Assembly: GCA_026874595.1 (NCBI GenBank)
Contig: CM049320.1
Coordinates: 9,241,464-9,305,463, forward strand
DNA: 64,000 nt
Direction of reading: 5' to 3'
DNA from: Sipunculus nudus
Taxonomy: Eukaryota > Annelida > Sipuncula > Golfingiida > Sipunculidae
Of this stretch, positions 24,330-36,951 are shown in pieces (position 1 is the first letter of the stretch; the number at the start of each line of letters is the position of its first letter). Under the pieces are notes generated by a model that ran no database searches, was not told the origin of the DNA, and worked only from the letters and a program-made list of their open reading frames with translations. The translations under genes were made by a program, and so were the position numbers.

Positions 24330-25790
24330 TGAAACAACGCAACATATGATATTACCGACGACAGTTAACACACAGGCATGTAGTATCTTGGCGGAAGATC
24401 ACATGCCTACGCTACATGATATTAGCGGGTAAACAAAGAAATCAAATGAATTATAGGTGAGTCGGCTTTGTTTATCGTTTGACAGAGAAAATATAGATTT
24501 AGAAAATTTAGTAAATGATAACTTTTGACCGACTATCACCAAAAAAAAACCTTTCATCTGGAAATGATATTTACTGACTCTATAATTTTCAACTGAACTG
24601 TTGAAAATTTGGGGAATGTAGTGTGTTAAATGTAAGTCAAAACAGCAACACCGTCGAAAGTTTTTTTCAGGTTATGAGAAAATATGAACTTGATTTTTTA
24701 ATGGCCTTGACTTTGGAACAAGTTTGCAAAAGCAAATAAGCCTTGTTTGATATTAGAGATGTACCAACAGTGAAGGATTCAAAGCGATTGTATTAAACTA
24801 AAGGCTTCCTTCAGACACAGAAAAATCTGCCTAAATAAAATTCACTAGATTTTATACGATATTATGTAACCTTGTGAATCACAGATTATGGCCGACAAAC
24901 ATTTTCAAGTTTCAAAACTTTCAAAAACGTTTAACCATAGTTACCACAGAATGAGAGTTTTGTATGAGAATAAAGTCCATGCCATGAAAATAATTATTCT
25001 ACAGTTCAGTTAGATGCTGCCTTATTTTAACAAATTATGAGGGATTTTTAAACTTGTTTTTGATAACCCTGACCATGACCTTTGACGGGAATTGAAAAAA
25101 AAATAGCATTCTAGGAATAATGTGTCCATGTCAAGACTAAAAGTCTTTAAGCGACTTCGTCGAAATTTTAATCTGTATAGAATGCTAAATTCCAGCTATT
25201 TGATAACGCAGTAGAACACATTCACAACAACAGCACAACAGATGGAAATACTGACTTATTGACACAAGATGAAGAAAGCTTCGCCAAACCATAATGAGGG
25301 CAACGTGAAGGCAAATTAAGTGAGGCTGAGGTGGCTATGATCATTTAAAAAAAGCACAAGGAAATAACTATTGGAAGGTTTTGACTCATCTTCACGAAAA
25401 ATAAGAAGATCCCATTTGTAAATGGCATATACTGTCTGATTGAATTTCAAGGCAATTGCTGAAAAATTGTGGCCTTTAGTGTGATTACCGCGAGTCAAAA
25501 CAACACAGCGTTATTCGAAATTGACATCGGCAGTGAACATACATTTTATTTTGCATAATGGCTGAAGGTCAGGAAACGATGGCCATACCATGATATAAGG
25601 TAAATATAATGAGAAATAGGTGAGTAGGTTTAATTATGGTTATCGTTTCACAAAAATATAAAGAAACAGACATTTAGAAGGAATTAATCATCTTGATCTG
25701 TTATGTATATATACCTAAAACAACATTATATCGTGTGAGAATGACAATTAAGAACGTTATACCTTTCGAGACAATAAATCTACTCCGGAA
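24330..25790 (+). repeat. Repeat family X, block 4
   Basis: Carries the family phrases accgacgacagttaacacac (24,354), aagtcaaaacagcaacacc (24,634), ataacgcagtagaacacatt (25,204), cgagtcaaaacaacac (25,489) and ctgaccatgacctttgacgg (25,070). Neighbouring landmarks are about 300 bp apart. It starts about 40 bp after the LINE relic. The 60-codon minus frame 25,316-25,498 is repeat-derived. Confidence 0.7.
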
Positions 25791-27589
25791 CTGTCCACTA
25801 ATAAGGGCCATCTTGCAACTCAAGCCTGCTGGTGGTACAAACAGTGCCTGCTCCAGCACTCACTGGTAATGTTATATAGCATTCACCCTGTTTATAAATG
25901 TCAGCTACATTCTGTGTATTCTTCTCTTTTACACTGTTTTTTTTTTCAACAGAAGGAGTGAAGGAATTCCTGGATTATTTGTAAGCAGATGGATTGCCTC
26001 TTTGTTGGAAAAACAGCCTATTTATTTAAAAGTAGGCCTGTGAGTCATGTTGCATGGCTGGTATACTACAAAAACTCGTCTAAACAATGTTGGAATACAA
26101 TTTATATTTAAATCTGTCAATCAGGTTGATTTAAACCAGGTATTTCTTCAACCTCAGGGTGAGGTTTTCAATCTCAGAGTGTGAGGAGCCAACACATAAG
26201 GAACCACACCGTCAGAGATTGAATTACATTTGAATATTTTACATATGAAATATATATTACATTTGAAATGTCTTTGGTCTGTCCATTTGGTGCCATCATG
26301 TGACCCTAAGTAATCACATGTGTATAATCCTTATTAATATTTTGGGCAATATAAATCAGTAGGAAATGGAGCTTAGCTGTTTCATAGATACTAAAATCTT
26401 CAGTAATTGTTAAATTTATTGTTCACTATGACACTATGACTATAATTTTTTTTTATCTTAATCAATGCTTATTCTAGGGGTGTCTGTATTGGGAAGGGTG
26501 GGGGTGAGGACTCTGAGGAGTATATATCCCCTCCACTTTTAGGCAAGGGGGGGGGGGGGATTGTCAATGTAATCATCCCCCATTATCCAGAGAATAATAT
26601 TTATATATATTACAAATGAAATATATGAATAAATAAATTATAGACTTTGGTTTCATTTATGATTTAACTATGAAATATTATGTATTTAAAAATGGTTTAG
26701 AATTAACATATACCTCATTTTTTTAAACTTATACTTAATTGAAAAATATTTGAAATGTGTCACACAGACAATAAAAGGTATAAATGTCCCAACTCTGATT
26801 ACCTTCCCACGCCTGTCATCCCACACGCGTTCCCCCTCGCGAGTCAACCCCCCCCCCCCCCCACACACACTCAACCATGCAACTATATGATAACTGAAGA
26901 CATATATAACAAGAACAGAGCGTACAAACTTTAAGTATTATATCTGTATTCTGATTCTGTTTATTTATATTTAAGTTCGGTATTATGAAATGATATATTT
27001 ATGTACTCATCATTATTAGAGGAAATAAGAAATCAAACGATCGGTTGATTGTTTGCAATACCTTTACAACTAGTGGCTCAGGGTCCAGTGTTAAAAGCCC
27101 TACATGTGTCGGACATGTTATCTTTAGAAGTCATTATTTTAAAAAGATATAACTGATATTTTCCCAAATACTGACATTAATCCTAATAACACCTTAATTG
27201 ATAGATACCAAATTAGTTAAAAATGAGGCATGATATAAACACTGTCTCTGTCTTATTTACATTCAAGAGGTTATTGGCACGTGTATCAAGTCTGATATAT
27301 TTCTCCTGTGATCTGAATTTGGGATATTAATAAATCTCAAGGTTTCTATGTGTAGCTTCAGTAGCTGCATATGTTATCCATCTGGCAGCATTTAATTCTG
27401 ATTATCCATGGTCATTTACAGATTAATCTAAGTGATAGGGACCCTAGATTATACACACAGCCCTATGTCCAGACTACTGCTGTGAGTCACCGCCTCTGGC
27501 CACCAGACACTGTTTGTACCACATACAGGCCTGTGGTGAGCTTACAGGGAGTTCCGGATAAGGTCTATTGCTGCGAAATTTTAACATAG
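25791..27589. other. No gene recognised; two homopolymer runs
   Basis: AT-rich sequence with G13 at 26,547-26,559 and C15 followed by (AC)4 at 26,848-26,870. The frames at 26,686-26,874 (minus) and 27,371-27,589 (plus) are short, one being driven by the C-run, and match nothing I know. Confidence 0.45.
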
Positions 27590-27763
27590 AATGTGCTAGA
27601 TGTGAAACAACACAGCAACGCAGCAGGCGAAAATTACAGACGACAGTAAACACACAGGCATGCTTACATCTAGGCGAAAGGTCAGAATCCTAGGCTACAT
27701 GATGCTCCCGGCTAAACAAACAAATAAAATGAATTAAAGGCGAATCGGCTTTGTTCATATTTT

Positions 27764-27805
<42 letters not shown>

Positions 27806-29815
27806 AAAATATCGATTTTGAGATGATTGATCAATTGGACCTTTGATCGACCAACACAAAAAAAGAACACTTTCATGTGGGAATGATATTTACTGGCTTT
27901 ACAGATTTCCAGGCAATATCTGCAAAATGTGTGGTCTGTTGTGTTAGATATTAGTCAAAGCAGCAACACATTCGACGAAAATGACAACAACTGATTGACA
28001 AACAGACATACTGGCACAATTGCACCATGGTATTGCTGATTTTAAGTCAAATGAAATGAGCTACATTTTGCATGTGAATTCGACAAAAAAATCATGTTTT
28101 ACAAGATATGAGAAAATATGAAATTCGAGCTTTTTGAGGTCCTGGACTTTGGAACGATTTGGAAAATCAAATAAGAAATATTAGAAATATACCAACAGTG
28201 AAAGTTTTAAAGCGATTGAATGAAAACGGGGGCTTTATTCCGACACGGCAAAATCTCCATAAATAAACTTTTACATATTTTAACCGATAATAGGCCACCT
28301 TGTCAATCACATTTTATATCCGAGTCTCCGCAAGAATAAACCCATTGTCGCCACTTTCAGGTGCAACAATAAAAACTGTAATGTTGTCTGTGGTTTTTGA
28401 GAAAAGGCAGAGTGATAATATCTTGTAGTGTTTAATGTGTGGAGCCCCTGGAAAAAATTCCATAAATAGAAAATTGGTTTTGAGATATTGTATAAAAATA
28501 AAATATACCAGTTTCAAAACGATTGCTGCTAAACCTTATACAATCTCGGACCTTCATAAGTGAAATTTTGTAAAGTCTGATTTAACGAGAAAAAGCCATA
28601 TCATGACAAATTAGTCAACTACAGTTTATGTAGATATTGTCTTATTTTACCAAATTATGAGCAATTTTTTAAAAACTTTCTTTGGTAACCCTGACTTTGA
28701 CCTTTGACGGTTATTTCAGCAATAACATTAGCCTTCCAGGAATAAGGTGCCTTTACCAAGTGAATAAATCTTGCTCTGCATAGTAGGCTTACTGCTGGTT
28801 ATTCAATAACGCAGTAGAAAATTCACAACAGCTCAAGAGATGGACATACTGATATATTGGCAAAAATTCCAGAAAACCTGACCACATCATGATGAGGGCA
28901 ACAATTAGGCAAATACAGTAAGATTGAGGTGGAAGTGACCATTTAAAGAAATGATGAGGAAAATCTATTCTGACGTTTTCGATATCCTTCCTCTATGACC
29001 CATATTCACGAAAAATAATAAGATCCAATATGTAAATGACATATACCATCTGAAATTGAAGGCAATTGCTGAAACATTGTGTCCTCTAGTGTGATAAACG
29101 TGAGTCAAAACAACAAGGCATTAATCGTTAATTAAAGTTGACATACAGTGAACAGACATATATTAAGCATAATGGCGGAAGGTCAGGAAGCTATGGAAAT
29201 ACCATGATATGAGGTAAATATAATGAGAAATAGGCGAGTAGGTTTTCTTATGGATATCTTTTCACCAAGATATAAAGAAATTACTATTTGGAGGTTTCTA
29301 ATAACTCCTGTAACTAGTATATCCCTAAAATAAAAAGATATCATGTGAGAATGACACCTAATAAGGTTATCCTTTTCTAGACAATTGCTGCGAAATTTTT
29401 GCATAAAATGTACTAATTGTGAGGTAACATAACAAAGCAGCAGACAAAATTACCGACGACATGCTTACATTTGGCCGAGGGTTAGAAACCTAGGGGACAT
29501 GGTAATCACATATTATCGCCGAGTCTCCGCATTAATAAACCTATTGGCCCTAGTTTGAGGTACAACAATAAACAATATAATATTGTCTGTAGTTGAGGAG
29601 ATAAGACAGATTGATGAGGTCTTGTACAGTTTAATGTCCGGATCCCATGGAAACAAAAGTTTCACAAATAAAAAATCGGTTTTGATATATTGTTTTAGAT
29701 AAAATATATCAGTTTCAAAACGATTGCTGCATAAATGCGAATTGGAGGACCTTCGTAATCGAAATTTCGTAAACTCACACGATGTCACACTTAACAAAGA
29801 CTTAACAATCATCTT
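27590..29815 (+). repeat. Repeat family X, block 5
   Basis: Family landmarks recur near 27,610, 27,950, 28,790, 29,099 and 29,418; close pairs are 309-340 bp apart. Shared wording includes cagacgacagtaaacacaca, aacgcagtagaaaattcac, gtcaaaacaacaaggcatta, taatggcggaaggtcagg and gactttgacctttgacggtt. Two related segments inside it (28,310-28,510 and 29,505-29,720) start atccgagtctccgc / cgccgagtctccgc and give the similar minus frames 28,314-28,517 and 29,513-29,812. Confidence 0.72.
27767..27803. repeat. (AT)n microsatellite, 37 bp
   Basis: Uninterrupted alternating AT inside repeat block X5. Confidence 0.95.
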
Positions 29816-31234
29816 CAGATGGAATTGACTGTGCCATACGATGAACCTTGGACATTCACAAATTAGATCATGTGACAGACAGGCCCAAAGACATATAAAG
29901 ATATGTTCGTATTAAGAACATTAACACAATATCATTTGGCATTTACAATCATCCACCAAAGTGAAGGTTTGTTCACACTTAACGTAAATGAAGCGTTTAT
30001 CTGCTGGTCAAGGCCGTCAAGGTCTGACAAGGAAGTCTTACACGAGATCTGCTTGATAGTCAATTTAGTGTTCTAAATGTATTTGTCACTCATATAATGC
30101 TGTATAGTGGTTACATTGTGTCCTAGGAATTTAAGAATTTAAGCACAGCTATCGGATAGACTATTCCAAATTTTTAGAATTAAACGTGACAACAAACATA
30201 ATTCCCCGTTTCCTCGACACTGTGGTATTTGGCTAATAAACACTAAGAAACATGGTTTTATTGATAAGAATTTATAATGAAAGCTTTTTTACTTCTCCTT
30301 GGTTTCTGAAGCGACACTAATCAGTGATATTTTATCCTCAAATTGCATCAATGTTGCTTAAATTTTGATTACATATTTAATAAAAATTCCGACACAGCTG
30401 TAAGGGGACACTCCTCCCATGCTAAGACTTCTCGTCTGGCACACACACTCGATAGTCGCGTTTCCTGAACACCTGTCTATGCCCAGCTTTCATTAAAAGC
30501 TAACTATGACCTAATAAGTTGGCCATAATGTTGTGCTGAAACAGAACCTCCCCATCATGGATGCCAGCAAAAGTTATCAGTTACATGCCCGACATATGTT
30601 GTTCTCCTGTTGATCCCAACAGAAAAGAATCGCCGCGAAAATCATTTGAGTACATTCAAATACACTGGAGTGTCCACACCAAACGCCACCTTGCGCCGCG
30701 CTGTAAAGTAAAGCTTAAAATTTGAACACGTATTTTCACTCTCTCTTCCGGGCCCTGACTATCGCCAGACACGTGCATGTGCAGTGTACTTGGTCTAACA
30801 ATCACGGCCATATCGACAAGATAGTGCATTATAAACACGTTCCATTATTAATGTGTCAAAAACAAACTGTCAAATTTACCTGCAAGATTTATATAAGTAA
30901 GGTTAATGACTAATATTCAGCATTATAAATGTAATATAAATTTAGACAGTACTCGTATATAGTAAAAACACTGGTGTTTATTAGTATAACTATGGCATTA
31001 AACTTCAAACTAAAACAGAAAAGAATAATTTTTCATGTAGTGCTGAGCTCATCGTTCAAAATCAATAATGCTGCACGTTCCACATAGCACACATCACAGT
31101 GCTAGCCTCATATTAGTTACAATACAGTGAAACTTCTTATTTAGTATATAATAAAATAATGACTGTAGCATTCCATATAGAAGATACTGGTAACATTCAA
31201 TAAAGAACACGTAAAAGGGCAGTCATCTAGCGAC
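29816..31234. other. No feature recognised
   Basis: AT-rich sequence with a slightly more GC-rich patch at 30,600-30,800. Two opposing frames there (30,656-30,838 minus, 30,722-30,913 plus) overlap and match nothing known to me. Confidence 0.4.
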
Positions 31235-31414
31235 TATAGGTGTCCGCCAATTCACAGAGGCATGGGTAAAGTAGGGGATTGAATGTTCCCAACATGACTT
31301 GACTCCAAATCTGTGGCATCAGAGATGCCAATTAAACTCCTCATATATGTGCAATTTTAAACCGAACACAGATCTACATATAAATACGAGATGCATTTGA
31401 GTGGCCAAAGCAGT

Positions 31415-31468
<54 letters not shown>

Positions 31469-32040
31469 ATAAACCACTCAGAGATCTATGAACAATGAAA
31501 TGTTCAGGTGAATATATAAAACGACTCCTTAGTAAAAGGCTATATATTGTACGAAAACGAACAGGTAGGTGGCACCACCCTCCGGGTTTATGATGGATCT
31601 GGGAAAAAGATTGTAGGTGGCGCCAACAGATGCATCCAAAATCTGTGGACATGTGAAGTTTCAGTTTAATACATAAAATCAATCCTGAGATAAATGCATG
31701 AACGTATTATACAAAATACGTGATTGCAGGTTGTCCAACTAGTTTTTTAAAAGAAAAATCTACCAAAGACTGATGGACATGCAATTTTTTAAGGCCGAGA
31801 CACAAAACCACTTCTAAGAGATGGAAGGACAGCCAAATTTCAGACCAATACATTGAACCACTCCTGAGATATGAATGATTTTTTACCTAAAGCAAACGCA
31901 CGGATGGACGCTACTTAAAAACGATCCCAGATTGCGCCACCAGTCTTAAGTACGAGATGGAAGTATCCAAGATCTATGATCATGCACATTTTCATCACTC
32001 TACATTCAACCACTCCCGAGAAATGGGGAAGTTATCACCT
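31235..32040. repeat. Dispersed repeat R1, copy 2
   Basis: Same orientation as copy 1 (2320-3060). Shared phrases are cagaggcatgggtaaagta, agaccaatacattgaaccac followed by tcctgagatatga, and agatggaagtatccaagatc. An inner unit (aaccactc, gagatatg, atccaagatct) recurs within the copy, so R1 itself has internal repetition. A TA microsatellite has expanded within it. Confidence 0.68.
31417..31466. repeat. (TA)n microsatellite, 50 bp
   Basis: Uninterrupted TA from 31,417 to 31,466. It produces the run of Ile-Tyr at the start of the minus frame 31,416-31,682, which is not a gene. Confidence 0.95.
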
Positions 32041-32320
32041 AGACGCCTAGATTAATACTGCACCAATGATGCTGGGCTACGGAAAGACCGTCCAAGGATC
32101 TCACAAGAGTTCTCGGGAAAAGAACGCGTCGGCGCATCCCGCGTGAAAACAAAGTACCTGCAAAACTCATACAATTAACGTAATTCACCAAACTATACTA
32201 ATCAACTCACTGATAAGGACAAGTCCAATGGGTACCCAGCTTAGAGGAGCTTCACTCTTTTATTAATGAACATGACAACAGTTATTACTCTTTTATATAA
32301 TAAATATTTGTTCAACAAAG

Positions 32321-32578
32321 AAATACAAAAGATAGAACAATATTAAGAATGCTTTTGTCAGAAAAAAGGTAAGAATTATTAGAAGCAATGGTCAAAGGAA
32401 AATTGTTCTTGAAATAACTGTGATTTTAGGCAAAGCTATTTATATATATAAATATAAAAGATAGGACAATATTTAGAATGCTTTTGTCAGAAAAAGGTAA
32501 GAATTATTAGAAGCAATGGTCAAAGGAAAATTGTTCTTGAAATAACTGTGATTTTAGGCATAATTATATATATATACA
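32321..32578 (+). repeat. Recent 129-bp tandem duplication
   Basis: aaatacaaaagatagaac (32,321) recurs as aaatataaaagataggac (32,450), followed by nearly 100 bp with only a few differences, through gattttaggca. Each copy ends in a short (TA)n tract, which may have given the recombination homology. Confidence 0.88.
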
Positions 32579-33339
32579 TAGCTTTAGCGATATTGACAGA
32601 ATCCTCCGACTGCTTACAGTAAAAAGCTTTGCCAAAAACTGTGGACTCTTTTCCGATTTAATAATCCCTTGATTCACAGGCAGATAAGGGCCTACCCTAA
32701 AACAAGATACAAGTTTTAATCTCAAGTATAAGCTGGACCTCCCATGGTATTCCTATGGATATACGAGAGTGATTTTAAAGATGATAAAAATGATAAATTG
32801 ACTTCAGCTTGCGAGTTAGTGCATCATATAATGCCATAAAACATCACCTTTAGTGTCACTGTTCAATCATAACCAACAAGAAAAATACATTTTCTACAGT
32901 TGAAATTATAGTGCACGTCTATCCACATTAGGATGTGTGTGTCTTCCCCAGAGATGCACATCGAACAGCTGCAGAACTTTATTTATTTGTGAATCAGCGT
33001 ATGACAGCCCAAGTGCCTCCATGGGTATGCTTTTAGGGAACACTGGTGTTTTGTGCGGATATGTGTGTTTCAGGGTAGTTTGGAATTCGAAGAGCACATC
33101 GGAACATAAGGACCATACATGGAAGGGCCAAGTGCCACGCCGGCTCACTGAAACAGGCTCTTAACACTCGGGGTTCATAACAAGTGCTGTGTAGTATTTT
33201 GCATGCACTCTTTCCGGTAGACAAGGAAGCTGTATATAATACAGAGGTAGCAGTCATAGTATTAAGACATTACCCAATGCTGTAAAACACTTTCCCATTC
33301 AAAAAGAATAAAATGCATATTTTTAATACTAACTATGAA
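32579..33339. other. No feature recognised
   Basis: Three overlapping short frames (32,906-33,148 minus, 32,937-33,164 plus, 33,033-33,257 minus) cover one moderately GC-rich patch. None has a recognisable domain, and their mutual overlap argues that at most one could be real. Confidence 0.4.
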
Positions 33340-33710
33340 CAATTATCAACAGATTGAAAAAAAAAAACTAGAGAATCATTTATTTTACTTAGAACCGTCC
33401 AAACGAACACACAGGACCAATTGAGTTTAGACAGGTTTTCCGTACTTGGAAATTGGTTTTTGGCCTGGACCGGTAAGCGCTGTGGTTTTAATTACAGGAT
33501 GGCATTGGAAGAAACGATGATAATCAAAGAACAAAAACTACCAAAACAATATCTCGATTCACAGCATGTTAAAAAAGGAAGGGTAGTTATGATTTTTTGA
33601 GGAATGGAGAAAGAGTTTATCTTTAATCTCGATAGCATTTTTCTGTCCATTAAAATTACATTCATACACCAATTTCTGTTGTCTAAGGGTAGGGCACAAG
33701 GACTCACTGC
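33340..33710 (+). repeat. Dispersed repeat R2, copy 1
   Basis: Shares phrases with the copies at 34,740-35,205 and 35,490-35,860: agaaccgtccaaac, tttagacaggttttc, ggcattggaagaaacgatga, taccaaaacaa and aaaggaagg. The minus frame at 33,492-33,788 has a diverged partner at 34,957-35,151 because both come from this repeat. Confidence 0.7.
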
Positions 33711-34270
33711 CGGGAAAACGTGAGTTCTTATCTTAGCCAAAGAGTGGCAAGAATGCCCGAGGTTGGGCCCTTCTAGAGATGATAACAAGGGATAACTAGG
33801 AAGCTCTTCCCTAAGACTACAATTTAAACTTGAAAATTATTTGTGCTACCTGTTCAAGATTGATTATATAGATGACATTTCTCATTTATGTGCCATCTTT
33901 AACTCATATTACTAATTATGGATGATAAAACCGATATAACAGTGCTCTTTCGGACATCTTTCGACTCATTAATAAAAGTTGTGAATGTAAGGCCATATTA
34001 TCATCTTAGTCAGCTCAGCGTCATTACCAATGGCTCACATGTTTTTTACTGCTTTGTTATCCAATCGACTACACAGATTCCACCCATTTGTAGATGTTTT
34101 TAAACCAAGGCCAAATATGTCCCAGTAATCCAAAAAGAAGACAAGTAACTTTTTTTAATAATTGGATTGCATGAAAACATCTTTTATAATCTTACTAGCT
34201 CCAACAACGTGACAATGCTCTTTTAGTGAAATCAACGGGTACAAAGCCGGCTTGGCGGAACGTAGCAAAT
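33711..34270. other. No feature recognised
   Basis: AT-rich sequence between R2 copy 1 and the hAT-like candidate. The 61-codon plus frame at 33,918-34,103 has no recognisable domain. Confidence 0.35.
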
Positions 34271-34271
34271 G

Positions 34272-34577
34272 ATGGCTAGGTATCGGTCAAGTACCATACG
34301 TATTGCAATGCGATACCCGGTATAGTTAATGCGATACCCAAAACCTATTGAGCATACACTTCATTTTACTCTGTGTATTACGTCTGATTAAATGCTCTGT
34401 GGGTAAATGTTTTAAAAACAAAAAGATGGTAATTTAAGATAGGGTTGCGTAACTTGAATCTAAATATCTCAGCATTTACGTGTTTCATCGAAACGACGAT
34501 ATAGCATCGGTAACCGTATCGACGTGACGTATCGAAATATATCCTGTTTGAAATATCGGTATATTGATACCGCCCTG
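34272..34577. mobile_element. Possible small hAT-like MITE
   Basis: The right side, atatcggtatattgatacc then gccctgcta (34,553-34,581), read in reverse gives an end beginning cagggcggtatcaatataccg, like many hAT ends. The left side (aggtatcggtcaagtacc at about 34,275) is only loosely inverted to it. The interior is rich in cgatacc/ggtatcg words. No clear 8-bp target duplication was seen. Confidence 0.3.
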
Positions 34578-34739
34578 CTATAGACAGAAGCTACTTATTA
34601 TACATAAAGTTTCTGTAAAGCCATATAAGTGGGACCTTTAAAATAGCAATACATTCCAATCAACGATAATATTATATCTCGATCCCCCTGGGACCGCTTC
34701 TGGGGAGTCGCTAAGACAAAACTTAGATCACGTAAAATA

Positions 34740-35205
34740 AGACAGTATCGCGTACACACATCATTCTGGCGAAAATGTCCTTTCCTGACCAATATCATTT
34801 CAACTGATAATTGCTTTCTGGACCCAGTCGGAAAATGTGATCAGTTATTAACAGATTGAAGAAACAAGAGAAAAAATCATCTATTTCTCGTAGAACCGTC
34901 CAAACAAACAACTTACTTTAGACAGGTTTTCTTTATTTGAATATTGGTCTGTTGGTCTAGATCGGTAAGTGCTTGGGTGTCAATGAAAGCAGGATATTAC
35001 CTGGCATTAGAAGAAACGATGAATAATTCAAGAACACAAAATACCAAAACAACATTATGATTCGCATAATGTTGAACGAAGGAAGGATAAGTATGATTTT
35101 ATAAGTGACGGAGAAGGAGTTTACCTTCAATCTCAATAACATATGCCTCACATTAAAATACCATTACCACACGAATTTTGTAGACTTGGGGTAGGGCCTA
35201 TGACT
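34740..35205 (+). repeat. Dispersed repeat R2, copy 2
   Basis: Extends further left than copy 1. It shares with copy 3 the lead-in tttctgga...aaatgtgat.agttattaac (34,813-34,850 versus 35,550-35,586), and with copy 1 the phrases agaaccgtccaaac, tttagacaggttttc and aagaaacgatga. Both contain a stretch near the right end about a gtagggc...gactca phrase. Confidence 0.68.
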
Positions 35206-35489
35206 CATTGCTCACGATGGGTCCCTTACACTTATGGTAAGAAAAAGACTGGACACTTATGAAGGCGGTTACCTCCACCAAGAAATCTGAAAAAAGTAAT
35301 GATTGTGGTACAAATTGTGCATACAATTTGTGTTAAGGTCATTATACGAGATGACATCTTGATGCTCCCTTGCACATGGGTCTGAGTCTGACCAAGAACA
35401 CCAATCTGTCTGAATGTTTTGGTTCAAGTGGTCATATTGGTAAAGTCGTCGTTAAGAGCAAAAAAGAAAGAACGTATCGCACACACCCA

Positions 35490-35860
35490 TACACATCATT
35501 TTCTCGTAGACTTTCCATTAAATCAACATATTATCAACTGATAGTTGTTTTCTGGAACCTAACAGGAAATGTGATGAGTTATTAACAATCGGAGGAAACA
35601 AGAGAAAGGCTCATTTATTTTACGTAGAACTCTCCAAACTAACACAATGGATCGCTTGACGTCACCATATTCAACACATTTAACTTTAGACAAGTTTTCC
35701 GTATTTGAATAGTTTTGGACAGTTTGTGTGTGTCGATAAGCGCTGTTCTCCTATTACAGAAGAGGATTCCCAGGCATTGTAAGAAATGAAACAAAAATGA
35801 AATATACATTTCGTAATTAACGTCAAGATTCAGCTGTTGAAAAAAGGAAAGGCAAATGTC
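35490..35860 (+). repeat. Dispersed repeat R2, copy 3
   Basis: Shares tatcaactgata, gttttctggaacc, gagttattaacaatcgga, aaacaagagaaaggctcatt and tttagacaagttttccgta with copies 1 and 2. It is the most diverged at its right end. Confidence 0.62.
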
Positions 35861-36165
35861 ATGTATTTTAATATGTTCTGCACAAATGATATCATTTGAA
35901 TTTCAAGCAAACGAAATGAAGGTCATTCAAAATCATGAGAATATATTCCTGTGTTTCGAAATACCGATCAAAGGCCGAATGCTGTAGTCTTTTGGTAAAG
36001 CACAGGATTTATAGGCGGGGGAACACGAATGAGGGTCGCAGCCTAAGAGCTGTGCGATTGTTCACGGTTAATTAGATAGGCGGGGAACTGTCGGTTTTCG
36101 GTAGCGGCCTGTAGTTAAGCTTATGGGACTTTTCGATTTTTCTTAGGCAGTTTCTCATTAGTGCC
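35861..36165. other. Left flank of satellite A
   Basis: Single-copy-looking sequence with a GC rise from about 36,000. It ends in a G-run that abuts the first satellite A monomer. Confidence 0.5.
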
Positions 36166-36182
36166 GGGGGGGGGGGGGGGGG
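36166..36182 (+). repeat. G17 run at the edge of satellite A
   Basis: Seventeen G in a row immediately before the first recognisable satellite A monomer. Confidence 0.9.
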
Positions 36183-36951
36183 CTGGAAGCTTTGGCAGCC
36201 TGTAGTACCCTAAAAAAAATTTGGAGGGGGTAAATTTATAGAAGCATCGCATTAATGTTAAGGTTGCCGGCAGGGGGAGTGAAATGAGAGCGGCCAGCCA
36301 CAGGGGCCCCATGAATCGCACGCGCAAATAGCAGCTATTTGCGACCCTAAAAAATTTTAGGAGGGGGTAAAATTTCTGGTAGCATCGCATTGAGAGTTAA
36401 GATTGCCGCCAGGGGAGTGGACATGAGTGCGGGCAGACAGAGGGGCCCCCATGAATCGCACGCGCAAATAGCAGCTATTTGCTACCCTAAAAAGTTGAGG
36501 AGGGGGAAAATTTCTGGTAGCATCGCATTGAGAGTTAAGATTGCCGCCAGAGGTAGTGGACAAGAGACAGGACTGCCACAGAGGCCCTATGAATCGCACA
36601 CGCAAATAGCAGCTATTTGCTACCCTAAAAATTAGGAGGGAGTAAAATAATAGTAGCAGCGCATGGAGTGTTAAGACTGCCACCAGGGGGAGTGGAGATC
36701 TCAAAGCCTGCCACAGCGGCCCAATGAATCGCACGCGCAAATAGCAGCTATTTGCTACCATAAAAGTTGTGAAGACTGCCGCCAGGGGGAGAGGAGATCT
36801 CAGCGGCCTGGCAGAGGGGTCCCCACGAGTCGCAAGCGCAAATAGCAGCTATTCGCTACCATAAAATATGTCAAGACTGCCACCAGGGGGAGTGGACATG
36901 AGAGTGGACAGACAGGGGCCCCCGTAATCGCACGCGCAAAGAGCAGCTTTT

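Noticed and set aside
26547-26862. G13 and C15 runs as arms of a large hairpin or element ends
   Set aside because: Sequences beside the two runs are not complementary, so they look like independent homopolymer runs.
31416-31682. 88-codon minus frame with Ile-Tyr repeats
   Set aside because: Produced by the (TA)n microsatellite plus repeat R1.
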